In this document: piece by piece, positions 48,287 to 58,883 of the stretch
Numbering within the stretch: the stretch's first letter is position 1
Layout: each line of letters opens with the position of its first letter
DNA from: Austropuccinia psidii
Lineage: Eukaryota > Basidiomycota > Pucciniomycetes > Pucciniales > Sphaerophragmiaceae
Length of the DNA: 64,000 nucleotides
Direction: 5' to 3'
Assembly (NCBI GenBank): GCA_023105745.1
Contig: JALGQZ010000013.1
Coordinates: forward strand, 25,619,105-25,683,104
Notes under the pieces: generated by a model
What the model was told of the DNA's origin: nothing
What the model saw: only the letters and a program-made list of their open reading frames with translations
Databases searched by the model: none
Program-made: the position numbers and the translations under genes

Positions 48287-50255
48287 TGAGCCTTGAGGTA
48301 TATTTTACATACCCAAATAGGCCACAATTATCTTAAAAATAAATTTTGAATGATGCATAACTCATAAGTCATGCATATATCCAAAATTCATCATTTTTGA
48401 TTTCAGAAAGGATGAATAACTTTTTATTGAGTAGGTAAATCCATGAGTTTAAGGCCAGATTTAGATTCTACACAAAACTTTACCTAGGGTAGCTCCATAG
48501 AGTGAATAAGCTCAAATTAACTCTTTGAGGTGGTAATATTGAAAATACTTCCATACCACATAAAAGAACCATAAAAATCTTTGATTTTCTTAATTTCACG
48601 CCAAAAAATGGGAATGTGAGAAATCCCATGTCACATATACAGTAAGAATAGTGTTATTCATGTTTTGAGCACTTAATATCATGGTATCCTTACATGGACT
48701 TTTTGTAAACTCATAGTGGATATGTCACTTGAAGGTTAAATTTCTATTTTGATGTGAAAAATAAGCAAGGGGGACAAAAGACATCAAAGAGAGCCAGGGT
48801 GCCCAACTTCTGAGGCCTCAGAGGCATTGACAGCTCCAAAGCTTGGATAAATGGCTGATCTTGGCCCAATTATTAAACTAAAACACTTTGGGAACTTGGT
48901 TACCATGTTACAACTACAGTAAATCTTAAGAAAATAGCAAATAACCTGCTATTTTGATGTGTCAAGGAGGTAAAGAGCTACTGAGACTCCTTTAACCATG
49001 TTGATTCTTAATGATTTTCCATGGATAAACTCCAAAAGAGTAATTAAAACCCTTTTTGGACTTGTATCCATTGATTTACCTCATAGCAACCACTTAAACA
49101 CTGATAATTGCAATTCTATGTAGAAATGAGGTAAAAAATTCTAAAATTCATTAAAAATACAGTTCTTAATGAATCTCTCAGAAGCTTTCAGGACCAATGA
49201 AGAACTATATTTTCTATGGTAAAACCCAAAATAATTTCAGTTTGACTAGTAAAATTAAAAGCTTTACTTACAGTCCATTTTTGCCTATTCTACATGAAAC
49301 ACTGAATCTTCAAAAATTTACAGTAATTACAACCTGTGATGAAATTGCCAAGAACATTTATGACTTTGAGAAATAAATGATACTTTTGAAATAAAAGAAG
49401 ATTCACAGATGTTACTCTTTTTATTCTTAATCATATTGGGGTTGGTAGGCATGTAGAAGCAACAATTAAGTAATGATGATAATCTTATGTGACAACAGAT
49501 GATGCAATCAATAATCCAAAAGTGTTTATTGTTTTCTCACTGACTTTTTTTCAGTTTGATCCATGGCACGCCTCTGTAAGCTGTTGTTGAATTAAAAGAG
49601 CCCTCCTCTTGCTGTTTTTTCCACGTCATCATCATCTTATTATCATTTAAATCATTGTTACCAACAAGTAAGTATGAGTTAAAAGGTATTCTTAAGTGTT
49701 TTATTATCTCAGAATCAATCAGAAACACGTCAAATCATAGAATCCAAATATATATTGTTGTAATACTGTTATAAATACATTTTCATCCCTTAAATCCACA
49801 ATTCTACATCAAATCTCTCTATCTTATCTTTCAATAAGCTCTTTGGAATATTAGTGGGTGATTTATCCTTAATTCTTAAAGTTTTTCTCTAAATAATTAG
49901 TTTGCTTCAAGAATTATATTTATAATTATTCTTGCAAAAGATAATTATATATCAAAATAATTTTATTATTTTAATAAAAGAAGTTTTATTATTAAAATCT
50001 TCTTGTAATTGATTCTTGTAGACAACTACTGCTCACTGTTGAAATCACTAGTAGTGTTTAACACATGAAAGAAATAATTCTTTAATTATTTAATTGTGGT
50101 TATAGTAATATTTTATTATTATCTTTCATAAGAACAGACATTTTACCGTTGATTAATAGTAATATTCCCATCAGTTTCATAGTCACATCTTACAGAAAGC
50201 AAAAACCCATATCAACACCATTTGAAAGGTTCAGGTAATTATACCTCGTGGCTCA
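48287..50255 (+). mobile_element. TIR element F4, plus copy, non-coding
   Basis: Starts TGAGCCTTGAGGTATATTTT and ends GGTAATTATACCTCGTGGCTCA-like sequence at 50234-50255, giving imperfect terminal inverted repeats of about 22 bp. AGG stands on both sides (48284-48286 and 50256-50258) and may be a 3-bp target duplication. Length 1969 bp. There are stops in all frames and no transposase. The inverted copy at 15970-17944 supports the unit. It is probably a non-autonomous DNA transposon; TG...CA ends also allow a solo LTR. Confidence 0.65.
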
Positions 50256-50329
50256 AGGCAGAGGTTTGGCATGCTCATATTTGTGCCTGAGATGAATTCC
50301 TCCCCTCTTGCTGATCAACTCAACCTTTA

Positions 50330-50720
50330 CCATGGCTTTTGTCATTCATTAATTGGCTTCTGCACCCCCTCCTAATCCTCTCCTCCACTGACCATTCATA
50401 CACTCTTGCAGTTCCCTCAAGATATGCCTTCAATGCAGCCCTCACCCAAGCTTATTCTTGCCCATCCCTGCTTCTTACCATTCTCACACTCCCACCATGC
50501 CCTTAAGATATGCCTCCAAGGCCTCCCGCAGAGCCCTCAAGATATGCCTCCAACACCACCACCTCTTGTATCCTTCCACACACCTGCCACTTACCATGCT
50601 GATTCTCCCACAGAGCCCTCAAGATATGGCTCCAACACTTCCACCCCATCTCTTCCCTCACCCCTCCTTATGCTTCCACACCCCTGCCTCATCCCCTCTG
50701 CAGCTTACCATGCTCATGGG
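50330..50720. repeat. C/T-rich degenerate tandem repeat
   Basis: CCCTCAAGATATG followed by C(T/C)TCAA or CTCCAA(C/G) occurs at 50412, 50503 (CCTTAAGATATG), 50531 and 50616, with CTTACCAT / CCACACCCCTGCC segments between. Spacing varies from 28 to 91 bp. The open plus frames over it (50406-51002, 50458-50796) are proline-rich products of the repeat and continue into LTR-1. Confidence 0.6.
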
Positions 50721-50747
50721 GTACATGTTGAACCCACTCACAGAAAT

Positions 50748-51774
50748 TTTCACAACGATGGCAATTCACATATCCATGCTATATCCAATTTATTGAAATT
50801 TTCCCATTTCCATAATCATTGGCCAAATTGGCCATTTCTTCTTTTTTGGCCTTTTATGGTTATTTCACAATCTGGACCCAACTTGGTCCCTTCATCATCA
50901 GGCGTTCCCTGGCCAGATTTTGCGTTTGGGAAGGCTTTTGTATTTTCTAGTCAACAGGGAAAATACAGCCCAAATATGTGTATATTTCTTTTTAACCTTT
51001 AAATACTTTTCCCCTTTTTGTGCATTTCTGCACATTTTTTCCCACTTTGCGCAAAACAAGTTTTAAAGCTGTATTAGCTGTATTTTGCCAAAACATGCAA
51101 ACACCACTTTTCCACCTCTGAAGCCACCAACACCCATTTTACACTCTTATCCTCCCAGTGCCATCCCAAAAGGCCTTTGGCCATTTTCACCATCCAATAA
51201 CCAAAAGTGGCATAAATGGTGTTATAAACCATTACGCATCTTTTTTCACCAGCAATTCAACGTTGCAAATATCAAATTGTTATTTCAACATTCCATCAGG
51301 TCATCCAGAGGATTCCTCAAGGCTCAAGGACAAGTTTTATTATCAAATATTAGTTCTGCCATAAAGGCATCATTGAATATTCTCACTCAAAGTATTCCTC
51401 CAAGGGATTAATGGCAGGTAAGTCTAAAGTGGTATTAAAGAGGTAGTTCCAAAACAATCTGTCAAGTGTAAATGCTCCATCCATCCACCTTGGCAACCAC
51501 ATTCATTAAATACAGCCTGGATTCATCAAGACCTCTATTTCAACCATACACAATGGGGATATCATTCAAACCAGTTCATTTCTCCATTTTGAAAGGTACA
51601 AATTCTATCAGAAAATTAATACAGCTTCCAGTATTCAATACAAACCGGCTTCCAGCCTGAAGGAGTCAAGTTCTCAATGTTTCACATATACCAGCGTACT
51701 TTAACCCTGGGGTTTTTTGCCCAAGTGAATTAAATTGTTTTTATTTTTTTTAATCTTTATTTATCTTATCTTTT
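50748..51774 (+). repeat. LTR-1, left part of the split 5' LTR
   Basis: Starts TTTCACAACGATGG (the TG tip mutated to TT) and follows the 60916-62451 LTR closely: CATTGGCCAAATTGGCCATTT at 50817, GGGAAAATACAGCCCAAA at 50957, CAATACAGCTTCCAGTATT-like words at 51617. It ends in TTTATCTTATC where LTR-2 starts. Confidence 0.8.
51216..51232. promoter_or_regulatory. Palindrome with TATA in LTR-1 (split copy)
   Basis: ATGGTGTTATAAACCAT, the LTR-1 palindrome with one mismatched pair (G opposite A), containing TATAAA. It is followed by TTTTTTCACCAGCAATTCAA, shared with the 61544 copy. Candidate core promoter. Confidence 0.4.
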
Positions 51775-54130
51775 TTTGAGTTGTTGAGATAGGACCACAT
51801 ATCCAAAGACGTCACAAGAAAAACATTACAATAATTATTTCTCCAAATAATTATCTTAAAACAAGTAAAAATACCATAAAAATGCACAAATGCTGAAGGA
51901 ACTTAGAATATAATGTAAAAAGATGTAAAATAGATTACACAATTAGATTCCCCATGATAAAACACACATATATCATTTTAATGTTATATCTATAAAGTCA
52001 ATAACTAATGAGTAATAAGCTCAAAATGCCATAAAAAGACATAAATTCTTATTTATCTCAGAAGCCAATGAAACAAAATGTAAAATATATTGCACCATTT
52101 AATTCCTAAAAAAGGAATACTCATAAAAAAGTTTTATCTCATTTCTCTAAATTTGATACTTCAGGAATTAAGCTGAATATCTGCACTTTTTTGGTCAGCA
52201 CATACATTCATGGTTTTTAGCTAATATCTCAATAAATATAAATGATAGATAGTGAAACTAAAAATAAAGATGCCACTTGATTACTTTCATAGTGCAGATA
52301 GAAAATATCTTTGAAAAGATATGAACAAGGTTATAACTTGTGAGGGTCTGTTGAACAAAAGTCCTGGAGCTGTTGACCACTTTGTTGTCAAAGTGGTCCA
52401 AACTTAAATTGAATTGAATATTTGGATTCTATTAGCTACTACATGAATACTGATGTATTTTTATCATAATATTCAAAGTAAAATCCCCTTAAATCATGGT
52501 TTGCAGTTTAAAATATTGTATTTTGACAGAGAAAAGAGATACAAGAAAAATCATCAAAAATAGAGTTTTGATTAGGTAATAAAGTCCTCTTGGAAGCTTG
52601 ATACGACCATTCCAAGCTATAAGAATTCACTCTCTTAATGGCTGTAGTGGGTATACCTTCAAAGTGATTCATGATCAAATTTTAAGCTTACAATTGATCA
52701 TTTATGATCACTCACTGTAATCTTATTTTAAGTTTAACAGTTACATAAGTGATAGAACTGGTTAATACTATTAAATTATGAATAATAATAATAAAATACA
52801 CAAACTGTATCCTTCTTCCAAGCCTATTGTTTCATCAAACTTAGAGCTATACTGATAACTCTAAATAATGGTGTAATAATGAGATAAGATGGTTTGATCA
52901 TGGTGTCATCGTCACCAAACCTTAAAATACAGATCAATTCCAGTGTATACCATCAGTAAGCATCTACTAGAAGGCAGGAATTCACTATAAATAGAGCCCT
53001 TTTTTACTCTATTTCCCCCTCAGATGCATCAAAAACAATATAAAATCAAATAAAAAGGTAAAATATTTATTCTTTATATATAAATAACTTATATTATCAA
53101 AGACCAAAGGTAATATTTATTACCATAATCAATCTTAATGTGATTACTCCATTTGTTTAATTTCTTTTTGCTATATAACTCTATAAATCTTATTTTCCAT
53201 GTAAAATTCAGAATATTTGTAATTTTTCTTATTTTATTTTTTAAGTACAATTTAAACAAGGTTTATTTAAATTTTTTGGCATAAATTCTTTCACAACTAT
53301 TATATTAAGTGCTAATAATAGGTTTTTTTCACTTTTATAATAATTTCTTTCTATTATTACTATTAATAATTCTTTCATTAATATACGTAGTATTTATATT
53401 AATATATGACATTAATATTGGTAATATTATTGTTACAAATTGTTTTTATTTTTGATAAACAATTTCTTACACCTTATTATTTGTTGGTAACAATAATAAG
53501 AGCTTTAAAAATACTAATATATTTCTTTTGATTATATTATAGTTTTGAAATATAAATTATATTATTATATTTATGTAATAAGATGATAATTTTATGCCAT
53601 AACTTTAATAATAAGTTATATTATAATTATCATTTATTTTATCTATTTAATAAGGTCATTCATAGTAAAATAAGTGAAATGTTTGTAATATTTACTTATT
53701 GGTTCATAGTGAAACCTCACGTTTGGGGGGATGGCCATGATTTTTACTTAAAGACTTTTAAAAAATATTCATTTTGGTTTTATCCAATAATAAAGTATAT
53801 TCATAATTATAAGATTATATAATGTTTTAAATTGATTGATTTTAAGAGCTGTTGAGGAATTTGAAAAGCAATTGTAGTGTCTTACACATGGTTTTTCACA
53901 TGCATAGACTTGCAAGAACTTTCTTTGAGTGACTCCAGTGATTGAAAAAGATATTTCTAAATTAAAAAAAAATTGATATTTTAAATTAATTTCAAAAAGA
54001 ATGATATTAATTTTATTTTATTCTTTAAAACTAAAAATATAAAATTAAAACACAAAATATATATAAAAAAAATAAAAAAAGTTATTTTCATTCTTTTTTA
54101 TCATTTCTTTTATTCATTTTATTCTTTCAA
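51775..54130 (+). repeat. 5' LTR-2 of the chromovirus-type element
   Basis: The most complete LTR-2 in the window (about 2.3 kb, right edge approximate). It carries GTTGACCACTTTGTTGTCAA (52372), CACTCTCTTAATGGCTGTAG (52628), the TATA core (52986) and CAATTG...CTTACACATGGTTTTTCAC (53868-53900), also found at 4480-4520. Very CpG-poor. Confidence 0.7.
52986..52993 (+). promoter_or_regulatory. TATA box of LTR-2
   Basis: TATAAATA is followed by GAGCCCTTTTTTACTCT and ATTTCCCCCTCAG, a C/T-rich initiator-like stretch. The C/T-rich block is kept in all five LTR-2 copies (about 3610, 24070, 31632, 52996, 57902), while the TATA word has drifted in the others, to TATATAAT, TATATAGA or TAAAAATA. Confidence 0.5.
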
Positions 54131-54246
54131 AAGATGATAAAGAAATCTTTACATGGAAATTACCATATCTTATCAAAAATAACACTTATTAGAAAAGAGA
54201 TGTATTTGTTTGTACTTTTAGTGTTTATCAAACGACTGTTGAGTTA

Positions 54247-56538
54247 TTGGTGGAAGAAACTTTTCCAACTTCTCAAAAACCAATTTTCAATAAGAAAAGG
54301 AAAGCTAAGAAATTAGTATTTCCAGGACCCACTATTCAGGACTCTGAGGGTAAGTACTTCCTTTTTAATTTCCATGAGAACCTTTTTGGTGTTTGCAAAT
54401 ATTTTCCAATCACATGGAGGTGGACTCAGAAGTAGAGTTGATCCTTCAAAAGGGAAAAGAAAGAGCAAAATCCCCAGTGGAACAGAATACACACAATGAA
54501 GTGCCATATCCAAAAGGAAAGTCTCAGATATTCCTATTATTTCTGAACCAGAATTGGGACTAAGTTTGAGTAATTCCAACATGGACAAAGCACATTCAGA
54601 GGGCTCAAATAGACATTTATATGAGCCAGTACAAGTGTTGTTTCACAGTGTACACGGAAATAGATTGAACAGAAGCAAGGTATGGAGAAAGCCAAATAGA
54701 ATTCCTTTGCTTAGTGGGGGCTTTAGAAAAAGTACATTATTATTTGGATGGTACAGTGTTTGATGTAATTACAGACTGCAATGCTATAAAATATTTTTTA
54801 AACATGAAGACCCAAAAAGAAATATTCTTAGATTGCAATTTTCTATCCAATAACATAGACAAAATACTAATTTAGTTCATAAATCTGGATATATTCATTA
54901 AAGTTCAGATGGCCTTAGTAGATGGACTTTAGCAAATACACTTGAAAGCACAGCATGGGTACCATAAGAAGAGCATGATATAGAAGGCATATGTGTCACT
55001 GATATTGGCACAGAATTCTTTAATCAAGTTTGAAAAACCTATAATATGGATGAGAGGTGTAATATCCTATGCCAACTGCTGATGAAAGACTGCAAAGACC
55101 CCTAGCTTTCATCCAAACTAGATGAAATATGGAAAAACAATTCCACCTCCATTATGGAATACTGTATCATAGGACACAACACATGTGCATGACCTTAACA
55201 GATAGAACATTGATAAATACTATATTAAATGAATGTCATGATAGTGTTGCATCTGGACATCTCTCAGAAGATAGGAAACTGGAAAGGGTTAAAACCTGAT
55301 CTTGGTGGCCAAATTAGAGAAAAGTTGTTTCACAATATTGCCAAACCTTTGAAAGATGTCAAAAAGCAAACAGAGCCACAGGAAAGAAATTTGGAATGAT
55401 GATCCAAATGCAAGAACCAAAATCCACATGGGAAATAGTTAATATGGATTGGGTAACAACCTTACCTCCAGGAGGAGACAGGAGTTACAATTCATGCCTA
55501 GTACTGGTTGACAGATACAGCAAAGATCCAATTTTCCTACCATTTAATGAAGACGGCACAGCTATGAACACAGCCATGATGATATGGAATAAAGCTATTA
55601 GCCACACAGGCTTATTCCAAAATATCATAAGTGAAAGAGACCCACAATCCATTTCAGAATTCTGGACAAACCTCCATAGCTTTTTTGGAACAAATATATC
55701 ATTCTCAACAGCTTACCACCCTCAAACTGATGGTCTATCAGAAAGAATGATACAGACCTTAGAAGACATGATCAGAAGATTCTGTGTTTATGGCTTAGAG
55801 CTCAAAGACTCTGATTGCTTTACCAATGATTGGTGTACCTCAATACCAGCTCTTTAACTGGCATATAAAATATCAATCCATTATTCAACTGGAAAAACAC
55901 CAGGAATGTTAGAAAAAGGCTGGGATCCAAGGATTCCTCATGAAACACTCAAAAAGGACTTAGTGGATATACATCCAACATAAATAATGTTGAAAACAAT
56001 GCTTGAAAAAGCAAGACATCATGCAAAAAAATGTATGCAAGACTCTTTTAAATATGCAAAGGGCAGATGGGATAAAAGCCATAAACTGCTGGACCATCGA
56101 GTAGGAAACTTCGTCTCAGTATCAACTCTGAATTTTAATAATATCAAAGGCAGAAATAAATCAAAAGTTCCCTTTGAAGGAACATTTATGATAAAAGCAC
56201 TACATGAACCTAATTCTGTGCAATTAGAAATAACAGGTGAACTTATGAAAAAACACCCAGATTTCCCTGTAAGTCTCATAAAACCTTACAGCTCAAGTGA
56301 CAAAGATTTATTTCCACTAACAAATAAACCTCCACTTGAAATTCCCTCCCTAGAAGAAAGAGAGGAAAAGAAAATTGTAAAAGTCCTACAATAAAGAAGG
56401 ACAAGAGAAAATAAATAAAGGGAATACCTTGTAAGGTATATAAACACAGCTCAAGAAGATGAATGGCTACTTGAGAAAGATATGACTAATTATGATAAAC
56501 TACTAAGAAGGTTCAGACATGAAAGTAGACCTAAATAA
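54247..56538 (+). pseudogene. Gag-Pol relic of the chromovirus-type element
   Basis: 54247-54695 encodes the N-terminal polyprotein region (PTSQKPIFNKKRKAK, VFPGPTIQDSEGK, SEPELGLSLSNSN). Near 54700 it jumps directly to RNase H sequence (GALEKVHYYLDGTVFDVITD). The zinc-binding and linker part up to 55395 is riddled with stops. The integrase core 55396-55857 has MDWVTTLPPGG, then SERDP, where the second catalytic Asp is Glu (55633-55635), and AYHPQTDGLSERMIQTLED with the catalytic Glu kept. Stops lie at 55855 and 55981. 55987-56394 is the C-terminal domain, and after further stops a chromodomain (REYLVRY, EDEWLLEKDM, LLRRFRHE) ends at 56538. Chromodomains steer integration to modified histones. 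Confidence 0.8.
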
Positions 56539-56659
56539 TAAAAGAGTTAAGAATTATTGAGATTCAAGACTAGGAAAGTCTAATGAAGAGGTGGCACAGT
56601 GGATGATACCCTAATTAACCATATCAGATTGCAGTAAAATCTTTTTTGGTGGTAGGTAA

Positions 56660-58100
56660 TGTGAGCGTTTGAGATATGAACACATATCCAAGAAGGTCAC
56701 AAGAGAAACTTTACAATAATTGTTCCTCCAAATAATTTTCTTAAAACGAGTCAAAATACCATGAAAAAGGAAAAATGCTGAATTAACTTAGAATCTGATG
56801 GATAAGGATGTGAGATAAATTACACCATTAGATTCCCCATGATAAAAAACACATATATAATTTTTAAGACATATTTGTAAAGTCAATAGCTAATGAGGAA
56901 GGAGCTAAAAATTCCATCAAAAGACATAAATTCTTATTTATCCAAGAAACAAATGAAACAACATGTAAAGGAAAATTGCACCATTGAATTTCACATGAAA
57001 AACTACACATAAAGCAATCTTATGTCATTTCTCTAAAGTTAATACTTAAGGAATTAAGCTGAATATATGCACCTTTTTGGTCAGTGCATAAATGCATGGT
57101 TTTTAGCTAGTATCACTTGGAATATACATTTTAAAAATTTAAACCAAAAATAAAGCTACCACTAAATTACTGTAAGAACATGGATATAAACTTCATTTGA
57201 CAAGCTATAAAGAGGGTTATAACTTGTAAGGGTTATTTAACAAAATTCCTACAGCTGTTGACCACTTTGTTGTCAAAGTGGTCCAAACTTCAAATAAAGT
57301 GGATATTTAGGTTATATTAGCTAATAAGTGAAGAATTATATATTTTGTATAAGAATATTCAAGGTAAAGCCCACTGAAATTATGGTTTGAAGTTTAAAAC
57401 ATTGAATTTTGGAAGAAAAGATGGGATACAAGAAAAATTGTGAAAAATAGAGTTTTGATGTTGTAATGAAATGCTCTTGAAATTTTAAGAACGACAGGCC
57501 AGGATATAAGAATTCAATCTCCGAATGGCTTTATAGTGTATAACTTCAAAGTTATTAATGATCAAAGGTCAAGCTTAAAATGGATCATTCATGATCCCTT
57601 ACTGTAATCTTATTTTAATTTTAACAGTTATATAAGTGATAAAACTGGTGAGTAATATTAGATTATGATTAATACTAATTAAATCCATGAATCTTAGGCT
57701 TCTTCGAAGCCTATGATCCCATCAAACGTAGAGTTATAGTGATAACTCTAGATAATGGCATGATAATGAGATAAGAAGGTTTGATCATGATCTAATCATC
57801 ACTAAAACCTAAAATACTAATCATTTCCAGTGGATAATCTCAGTACACGCCTACTAGAAGCCTTCTGGATCCTAGAAGGGAGGAAGTTACTAAAAATAGA
57901 GCCATTCTTACTCTATTTCCCCCTCAGACACATGAAAAACAATAAAAAGTTAAACAAAAAGGTAAAATCTTTATTATTTATATATACATCATTTATATGA
58001 TCAAAGACAAAATGTAATGGTTATTATAATAACCAATATTAATGTTATTAATCCATTTTCTTTAATTGTTTGTGCTATATTTATCTATACATATTATTTT
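56660..58100 (+). repeat. 3' LTR-2 of the chromovirus-type element, truncated
   Basis: Starts TGTGAGCGTTTGAGATATG and follows the 5' LTR-2 through GTTGACCACTTTGTTGTCAA (57256) and the C/T core (57902-57928). It stops near 58100, about 0.9 kb short of the 5' copy, where sequence switches to the end of LTR-1. Confidence 0.7.
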
Positions 58101-58189
58101 TTTGTCTTTATTCTTTGAAGTCTTTGAAATGAGTTCCCTGATTGCTGAGTTCCAGGCCAATCTGTTTTTCCCCAAGAGCCCCTGTGACA
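58100..58189 (+). repeat. LTR-1, right part of the split 5' LTR
   Basis: GTCTTTATTCTTTGAAG, GAGTTCCCTGATTGCTGAGT, CCAGGCCA and AAGAGCCCCTGTGACA match 62365-62451 of the 3' LTR. It is directly followed by the leader that also follows LTR-1 at 2817, which shows that it is a 5' LTR. Confidence 0.8.
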
Positions 58190-58883
58190 TTATATTAATT
58201 AACTCAAAATTTCTTTGCATTCTTTTCACTGTTTCTTTATAATTTCATTCACTCATTGATTGAAATTATCACTCTTTAATGTTTATGAAGCTAATCATTC
58301 ATTGCAATCTCTCAATTTTCTTAAATTAATTCTTTATTTTGAAAATTGAAAGCTGACCCATGTTTTTTTTTTCATTTTAAATATTTCTTTCAAATCATCA
58401 AATTTCTTTCATTCATAATTCAAGCTTATTATCATTTCATTTTCGATTGTTCATCAAGATTCTTCAGACACATTCTTCATCTCAAGATTCATATTGATTT
58501 ATTATTCAACAATTTTGATTTTTAAAGAAGAGATAACTTGTTTTGATATGATTTATTGATTTGACATAAAATTGATATTGAGCTCAAGAAAATTGATTTA
58601 CCTGGAGATTTTATTGATCCTGCTGTTTTTTTTCTTAAGAATTAATTTGATCAGTTTATTTACTGCAAGATTTTGGTTTAGATTAATTTGAAATATTGAT
58701 TTATTGACTCCAAGATCTCATTTGACATTGATTTATTGACTTGAATAGTTTATTTTGAGATTTGATTAATTGATTTACCTCAAGATTTTTTTTGATTCAT
58801 TCATTTGTTTTTGTTTTTTACTTTAAGTTTTCATCTTTAAATTCTCAATTTTATTATTCTCATTTCATTTTATTCCTGGAATC
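58190..58883 (+). other. Leader of the LTR-1 Ty3 element
   Basis: Begins TTATATTAATTAACTCA, as in the minus-strand copy below 2818, and is rich in TTGATT words (58490-58790). It ends at the gag ATG. The frame 58792-58974 overlaps this T-rich stretch and is not a gene. Confidence 0.6.

Larger units (their letters stand above)
51775..58100 (+). mobile_element. Internally deleted Ty3 chromovirus-type element with LTR-2 LTRs
   Basis: Two LTR-2 copies in direct orientation (51775 to about 54130, and 56660 to about 58100) flank a pol relic ending in a chromodomain. Both start with (T/G)TTGAGATA(G/T)G, ACACATATCCAA, and CAATAATT...CCTCCAAATAATT, so the pairing is well supported. The 3' LTR is cut short at 58100, where LTR-1 sequence resumes. 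A large internal deletion near 54700 removed most of gag, protease and RT. Confidence 0.75.

Noticed and set aside
48287..50255. Element F4 as an ordinary solo LTR
   Set aside because: TG...CA tips allow it, but 22-bp inverted tips and a 3-bp rather than 5-bp flanking repeat favour a DNA transposon; kept open in the entry.
50406..51002. 198-codon open frame
   Set aside because: It spans the C/T-rich tandem repeat and then LTR-1 sequence; composition and repeat structure explain it.
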